Source: Laedolimicola sp934402125
GTDB lineage: Bacteria; Bacillota; Clostridia; Lachnospirales; Lachnospiraceae
Reading direction: 5' to 3'
Length of the DNA: 64,000 nt
NCBI RefSeq assembly: GCF_052065835.1
Contig: NZ_JBQHTG010000003.1
Span: 248,001-312,000 of the forward strand
The notes under the pieces were generated by a model. That model worked only from the letters and a program-made list of their open reading frames with translations. It was not told where the DNA came from and searched no databases. This document shows positions 59,901 through 64,000 of this stretch, in pieces. The translations under genes and the position numbers were made by a program. Positions within the stretch are counted from its first letter, which is position 1; the number at the start of each line of letters is the position of its first letter.

Positions 59901-62900
59901 GCACGTGATTCAGAAGAGAGTGGGCGGCGTAGGAATTGATTCCTATCTGAACCGTGTGAAGCTGAACCTGGGTGATCGGGCTCCGGAACTTCCTACAGAG
60001 GAAAACGCAAACCAGGAGATTAAGGTTACATCCGTCAGCAACGGTGACGCCTACGCGGCTACCAGCAAGGCGACTATCGATAAATACGGGAAAAATACGG
60101 TAATAGGCTATCGTCTTCAGTCCAAATACGCCAACAGCAACGGCGATACCAACAGCGTAACTTACTATGCTATGTTTAAAGAAAAATATCAGGAATACGA
60201 GACCGGAGACAGTAAGGACCCGGTTGAACAGTACCTGAAGGGCATGGAGCAGGTGAAGGACGGCAGTGCGGGCGCAGGTGTGACAGAGGACGAGATCCGT
60301 GAACAGAGTGGAATCCGCTTTGCAGTGGAGGTTCCCGCCACAGGAAGAAAGGGCTCTGTTCCGGAGCTGCATGTATTTGTGGCAGATAAAAACTGGACCG
60401 AGTTTGCGAGTGACGCTACCCTGAGTAAATACTGGAAGCGGGAAGGCGATGTCTATGTGGCAACGCCGGTAGAAACCAATGGAAACTATGTCATCTTTGT
60501 ACCGAAGGACTGGATGCCCCGCGGTTACAATTACATATTCGCGTATACGGTAAAGAGCTTCTATGGTCTGGACGGTGGCGTAGATGAGCCTTGGATTTAT
60601 CCCTACGACATTGAGAAGTATAACAATTCGCAGAACTATTCCGGTAAGCAGCTGCTGCCCCGGAGCAGTGGAGATGATTTTGCAAAGGAAAAGCCTACGG
60701 TGGCTTCTTATCTGGTCCACACGATGATGAAGAGCGGCAGTCTGGAATCTGTATGGCAGTATTATGTATACGATCCGGACGGTGCCCTGGAAAAGGATAG
60801 TGAAGGCCACTATCAGGCGGTAGCTACGACCAGGGATCAGTACAAGGTATATGCGGAGAACCGGATTCGTTCCAAGAACGGTTCTGCGGACACAAAGATA
60901 TGCAGTAAGCTGGCAGTATCTATAGGGAAGGTTACGCACCCGGAAGGCAATGATCTTACCGCGGAGAAGCTGTTTGGAGCAGCCAACAAAAAATGGAAGC
61001 AGACAGATATTGACGCTTTTGAGCTTACAGTGAAGGATAATACAGCGGTCAGCTCTGAGGCCATGAGCCTGTCCGGAGCGGACTATTCCGTATGGCTGGA
61101 GATGGTGCTGTTTGAAGGAAAATACAACAACAGAACCAATATGCCGACCTCTTTTAAGGACTGGTGTCTGACGGTAGATACAGAGGGCTATGATTACTGG
61201 CTGTTGAAGACAGTATCCCAGAAGGCGGACATTACGAATGAGGAGCTGATTACCGGAAAGGAGGATACGGCACTTACTTATACGTTGGAGCCCTCCGATA
61301 CGACAGAGAAGGCAACGCTGACAATCGAAGGAAATACAGTGGCAAAGAGTGCCATTGCAGCCGTCTACTACGAGATCTATGAGAACAACGGCGGCGCTAT
61401 TGGAGAATGTGTACAAAGCGGAACCGTGAATTTCAACGGTACTACTGCAGACATCAATATGACCTACGCAAAGCCGGGTGATCCGTATTTTATCAAGATT
61501 AGCCCGGTATACGATACCGGCTATGCAGCGACCAGAATATGGAGTACCGAGCCCGATTCTAATACAGCGGTAGGGGCAGAACAGATTGTGAAGCCGGAAA
61601 GAAGCCGGAGAGGCGCGCCTGCGTCGACAGCGAACGGCTACTATTACGCGGCTCAGACACTGGGAAGTAAGAGCAGCTATGCCAACTCAATTACGTTGGG
61701 AGCAGATAAGCAGAAATATCAGCTGTCCTTTGGAAGCTCAGGAGCCTATGGCAGTATCTTTACTGTAAACAAAGGTACGCTCGGCGCGGAGGATGCGGGA
61801 ATTTACGCAATCAATGCAGAGATACAGCTGTTGACGAGCGGAGTCAGCAAGGCCAATAATCTGCAGATTGGTTACGGAAACGCCGGAGCCTATAATGCCA
61901 AGGAGAATACGGATGCTTTTGCGTTCAAGCTTCTGGCTCAGAAAGACGCCCAGAATCTGCAGCTACTTCCGGGAAAGGTAAGTATTGAGGAGATTGAAGG
62001 ACAGAAGTATTTCTCTCTGGAGGCTGCGCAGCGTGTACCGACGGTTGTCTCCAAGACGCTTTATAAGAACAGCCCTGTTTCCGACAGTCTGAACTTTACC
62101 ATTACAGAATCTACCATCGAGATGCTGAAGTCAGACGAGTATATCGGAACAGAGGAAGGCCGGATTTATCTGGAGGTTCTGGAAGGCGAGAAAGAGGACA
62201 GTTACACAGGAACAGAGACCACATTTAAGGACATCACGGCACAGGGACAGGGAACAGAGGGAGGCTTAAGGCTCTTTGAGAATACCGAAAAGGTAACTTA
62301 TACCTACGATAGTACAAACGGCGGCGTATACCTGACACTTCCCGCCGATCCGGGCAACGTAGACAGCGGATATATACAGCCGGTACAGCTTCGGAATCTG
62401 AAGCCAGGCAAGAAATATTATATCCGTCTGTACTATTACAAAAAAGACGCGGCAGGAAATTATCAGAAGGGATATTTCACAGACGGATCACAGATTAGTA
62501 AGGGAGAATTGAACAGCTTCTATTATGACGAACTGGGTAATCGGAAGACAGACTCTAATTTCTGTATCTGTACCATCCAGTCCGATCATGTGAATATGGG
62601 TATGATATCGATATCCGGCGCCAGCGAGCTGAAGGCTGAATATAAGATGACCGGTTACGGACAGCAGAGCCTGGAGGTAAACTATACAACGTCTGCGACA
62701 GCCGGAATGCGATATGAACTGACGCTTCTGAAATCTGACGGAACAACGGAACTTGTCAAGAACGATGATTTGATGAAGATTTTGGGATATCAGCGTGATA
62801 CGTCCAGGACGAAATATTATTGGGACTATGAAGGTAAGCAATGGCGTTCCGAAGCAGATGAGACCTATTACGAGCTGAGAGAATCGACTCTTACGGATAA

Positions 62901-63972
62901 ACCTTATACCTACGGCTATTCCAATAAATCTATCTTTGCGTGGCTGGATGGTAACGGAAGCGTTATGAACGCACTTTCCAACGGCGGAAAAGGAGGCTCC
63001 TATATCTTAAGGGTTCAGGCCCGTTATGAGAACCCCCTGCTGAAGGTGAAGGATCCGACAGGTACTTCAAGTAATTATGTACCCATGTACATCTATACCA
63101 GAGATGGAAAACAGGAACCGATGGTTATGAAGGACACGGTCAAGTTCAGCGTGGCGGCAAAGGCCGATCCGACCATGACCCAGTCCAAGGTGCTTCTGAC
63201 GAAGAACCCGGAGGGTAATGTTGACGCTACGTTAAAGCTGTATGTGAGCGATCTTTCCTATCGTCTGGGCTTTTATGAGAAAGAAGGAGACGCGAATGCA
63301 GCCATGGGACAGTATGGCGTCCGGATCAAGTATCGGAATGGTGACGGCACAGGAGACTGGACCTATGTAGATAACAATCAGATTACAGTGGACGGTAGAG
63401 AGGGAAGCATGAAGTGGGGAGGTCGGTATCTGTATCTGACGGCAGGAAAACAGGCGACACTGCGGTTTACGGCACTCACCAATAGACAGTATGTGGTGGA
63501 GATCTGGGGTTATTCCCTGAATAACCCTTCAGCCGGCAATCAGTTGATTCTGGATTCCACAGGCGTGCTGGGTCTGAACCAGAGCCTGAATACCAGCAAC
63601 ATTGACGCGCCGCGAATCGAGGATTCCAAGGTAGAGCTTGATCAGGAAACCGGAGACTTTACGATTACTCTGTACAACGGTGCCAACCTGGAGAAGCTGA
63701 ATATGGCGTTGTTTACCATCTCAGGTTTCCACACAGACGGAACCCAGTGGCATGCTTCTTATACCTATGCGTTCAATGGCTTCACAGAGCTTCCGAAGGT
63801 AGGAGGAAGAACGAGACATCAGATCACCATTTCACTGAAGGATGTGCTGAAGAATCAGGCGAAGCAGGATGACGCAATCAATATTACGACCTATCTGAAT
63901 ATTGATAACAAAGAGGGTCTGACTGATATCGCAACCTATAACCTGGACAGTTATGAAATGCCGGAGTCATAG
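56935..63972 (+). CDS. Giant membrane-anchored protein with collagen-like stretch (2345 residues)
   Basis: 2345 residues from ATG 56935, chosen for GAGGAG 8 bases upstream; GTG 56926 is an alternative. N-terminal signal-anchor (about 8-30), the same 230-residue module as the previous protein (WSIDNNSKTLDFEELLWML, ALEITYLDEGIVQLAT), a collagen-like stretch at 268-310 (GEAGEEGKAGEKGEEGKAG), then more than 1900 residues of Ig/Fn3-like beta modules rich in Tyr, Thr and Gly. No LPxTG or second span at the end (NLDSYEMPES). It would reach well beyond the peptidoglycan. It looks like a duplication of the preceding gene with a 1500-residue extension. Function unknown; adhesion or a surface fibre is likely. 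Confidence 0.78.
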   Translation: MNKKSKIGLIVLAVIAVILTAGGVTAAMLHASGQKGVFAADGYVLGISQESEQASVYPQSFASGTVLTKKFPSSYAYQDVEGDKVSVSEESFIHYSDGSLSALKNGIVVDASAVNDSVTEFYSLDERMVMAKESKGWSIDNNSKTLDFEELLWMLTKEKLMAASSEMTVYLSNGESHKVSGALEITYLDEGIVQLATDTEVWQTLTSNTKIHFASGTVLDLGEGMVYNDAQVACFSLKEMAADMNSAVNVNSTSAGEWIPPTFKVTAENGEDGTDGEAGTEGEAGEEGKAGEKGEEGKAGEKGAKGGTPGTASDTENKVTSSTMGTIRVSSMQYTASAATFYLAVSDDDGTLTTNSGDIEIREADSNKLVWSYKKAYGTDTLDLTTVNSSTAFLADSGLNPDTEYVLIVKNGYSIQSGSGTTTGTKTFVNRHFFTATEGISMQDVKNLDAQDNGGVPGLRVMLDKQSYSTAKSAMIRLEVGDKYVEREFSVEAGTEDYYDLMFSTEVLNDLGIDSPAAIYNRDYKLILYTSESYKDSGAFDRGDDGNFKLNVQKSAHEITGKTLKHTPTFGSLEAQNSNQGYYSLTQNVESDPDGAITGYTFLILDSNSGAKVAELQSTTGNASWYYKESGTYKITSRVTWNDNEKTIEKDVATETVTITTQGIPVITFESYTLQKKSGDSFYFAYNSKGQKVDDVYSFDDGNQNGYDSKILFDETRAWGDLTVNLNGATLNENTPLTIQITCDKNTYSKTITRTVSQTTGELSFPLQLAGLTQGAIYTITVSGGVERGTTMPDGSTQTNTVQETLGRCFFKTGSYESAEADQTPAAFEMKKYGNGNVAIVQLPTDAVYTGYNSTAADSAFYKERAVASAVEFTVYNSFGNETGKFIKSIYEVMKPPYTPSYEPNSGGQGKDYKKFFRGPLVDGWNESEAIYITEEDLKKAGVEDTKTGEVIIEATALYDYNYYLSKENPDYQQEFESADEIHYNRIPLHVIQKRVGGVGIDSYLNRVKLNLGDRAPELPTEENANQEIKVTSVSNGDAYAATSKATIDKYGKNTVIGYRLQSKYANSNGDTNSVTYYAMFKEKYQEYETGDSKDPVEQYLKGMEQVKDGSAGAGVTEDEIREQSGIRFAVEVPATGRKGSVPELHVFVADKNWTEFASDATLSKYWKREGDVYVATPVETNGNYVIFVPKDWMPRGYNYIFAYTVKSFYGLDGGVDEPWIYPYDIEKYNNSQNYSGKQLLPRSSGDDFAKEKPTVASYLVHTMMKSGSLESVWQYYVYDPDGALEKDSEGHYQAVATTRDQYKVYAENRIRSKNGSADTKICSKLAVSIGKVTHPEGNDLTAEKLFGAANKKWKQTDIDAFELTVKDNTAVSSEAMSLSGADYSVWLEMVLFEGKYNNRTNMPTSFKDWCLTVDTEGYDYWLLKTVSQKADITNEELITGKEDTALTYTLEPSDTTEKATLTIEGNTVAKSAIAAVYYEIYENNGGAIGECVQSGTVNFNGTTADINMTYAKPGDPYFIKISPVYDTGYAATRIWSTEPDSNTAVGAEQIVKPERSRRGAPASTANGYYYAAQTLGSKSSYANSITLGADKQKYQLSFGSSGAYGSIFTVNKGTLGAEDAGIYAINAEIQLLTSGVSKANNLQIGYGNAGAYNAKENTDAFAFKLLAQKDAQNLQLLPGKVSIEEIEGQKYFSLEAAQRVPTVVSKTLYKNSPVSDSLNFTITESTIEMLKSDEYIGTEEGRIYLEVLEGEKEDSYTGTETTFKDITAQGQGTEGGLRLFENTEKVTYTYDSTNGGVYLTLPADPGNVDSGYIQPVQLRNLKPGKKYYIRLYYYKKDAAGNYQKGYFTDGSQISKGELNSFYYDELGNRKTDSNFCICTIQSDHVNMGMISISGASELKAEYKMTGYGQQSLEVNYTTSATAGMRYELTLLKSDGTTELVKNDDLMKILGYQRDTSRTKYYWDYEGKQWRSEADETYYELRESTLTDKPYTYGYSNKSIFAWLDGNGSVMNALSNGGKGGSYILRVQARYENPLLKVKDPTGTSSNYVPMYIYTRDGKQEPMVMKDTVKFSVAAKADPTMTQSKVLLTKNPEGNVDATLKLYVSDLSYRLGFYEKEGDANAAMGQYGVRIKYRNGDGTGDWTYVDNNQITVDGREGSMKWGGRYLYLTAGKQATLRFTALTNRQYVVEIWGYSLNNPSAGNQLILDSTGVLGLNQSLNTSNIDAPRIEDSKVELDQETGDFTITLYNGANLEKLNMALFTISGFHTDGTQWHASYTYAFNGFTELPKVGGRTRHQITISLKDVLKNQAKQDDAINITTYLNIDNKEGLTDIATYNLDSYEMPES

Positions 63973-63986
63973 AGGAGGAGTAAGAC

Positions 63987-64000
63987 ATGAGAAAATTAAG
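63987..64000 (+). CDS. Start of a further gene, cut by the window edge
   Basis: ATG 63987 (MRKL...) follows a strong AGAGGAGGAG site 14 bases after the giant gene. Only four or five codons are visible. By position it belongs to the surface cluster. Confidence 0.6.

Noticed and set aside
59203..61416. Very long open frame on the reverse strand inside the giant gene (over 700 codons)
   Set aside because: It is the shadow of a strongly coding forward frame, has no ribosome binding site, and its translation is full of Cys/His/Ile runs without any recognisable domain.
1..64000. tRNA, rRNA or transposase genes
   Set aside because: No cloverleaf, rRNA-like block or transposase motif was found by reading both strands; weak tRNA-like stems near 12600 belong to the riboswitch.

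Overview
The window looks like part of the chromosome of a gut-type Clostridia, most likely Lachnospiraceae. This is inferred from gene content and order: a complete S10-spc-alpha ribosomal region with a KOW-domain gene before infA, zinc-type S14 next to cysteine-poor S4, a long L17, a DUF5685-DnaJ pair, and strong AGGAGG ribosome binding sites throughout. No rRNA, tRNA or CRISPR array was seen.

Layout. (1) Positions 1-4280 are the right end of an integrated mobile element: relaxase C-terminus, primase-helicase, excisionase and Tn916-type tyrosine integrase, then a cluster of 11-bp repeats. (2) 4378-12281 holds small housekeeping units: a low-molecular-weight phosphatase with a ferredoxin-nitroreductase; a divergent padR-DUF1700-small membrane protein-PspC envelope operon; beta carbonic anhydrase; DUF5685 with a DnaJ protein; and a reverse-strand run with a YbaK-type deacylase, an rRNA-type methyltransferase and a split ThrE-like exporter. 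(3) 12442-19991 is a cobalamin-riboswitch-controlled operon for a peptide/nickel-type ABC transporter. It is decaying: the binding protein has a frameshift, one ATPase has a stop codon at its Q-loop glutamine, and the other ATPase has lost its signature and Walker B region. An AstE/AspA-type metallohydrolase and a MATE exporter downstream look intact. (4) 20064-38617 is the ribosomal protein region (rpsJ to rplQ, with secY, adk, map, infA and rpoA). It has a good promoter, a long leader, argH inserted between infA and rpmJ, a second promoter before rpmJ, and several unusual hairpin-forming spacers. (5) 38620-45821 contains an aminotransferase, sfsA, mutY, UDP-galactopyranose mutase with a family 2 glycosyltransferase, a PAP2-type phosphatase and a YegS-type lipid kinase.

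(6) 45926-64000 is the most unusual part. A same-strand cluster encodes an MBL-fold hydrolase, a GAF protein, a secreted beta-helix (GLUG) protein, a FecR-domain surface protein, a CHASE2 class III nucleotide cyclase, a membrane-anchored NHL propeller, and two colinear paralogous membrane-anchored proteins (760 and 2345 residues) with a collagen-like stretch at the same place. Another gene starts at the right edge. I propose that it is a cell-surface structure coupled to cyclic-nucleotide signalling. The cyclase and FecR domain calls are well supported; the joint function is inference.
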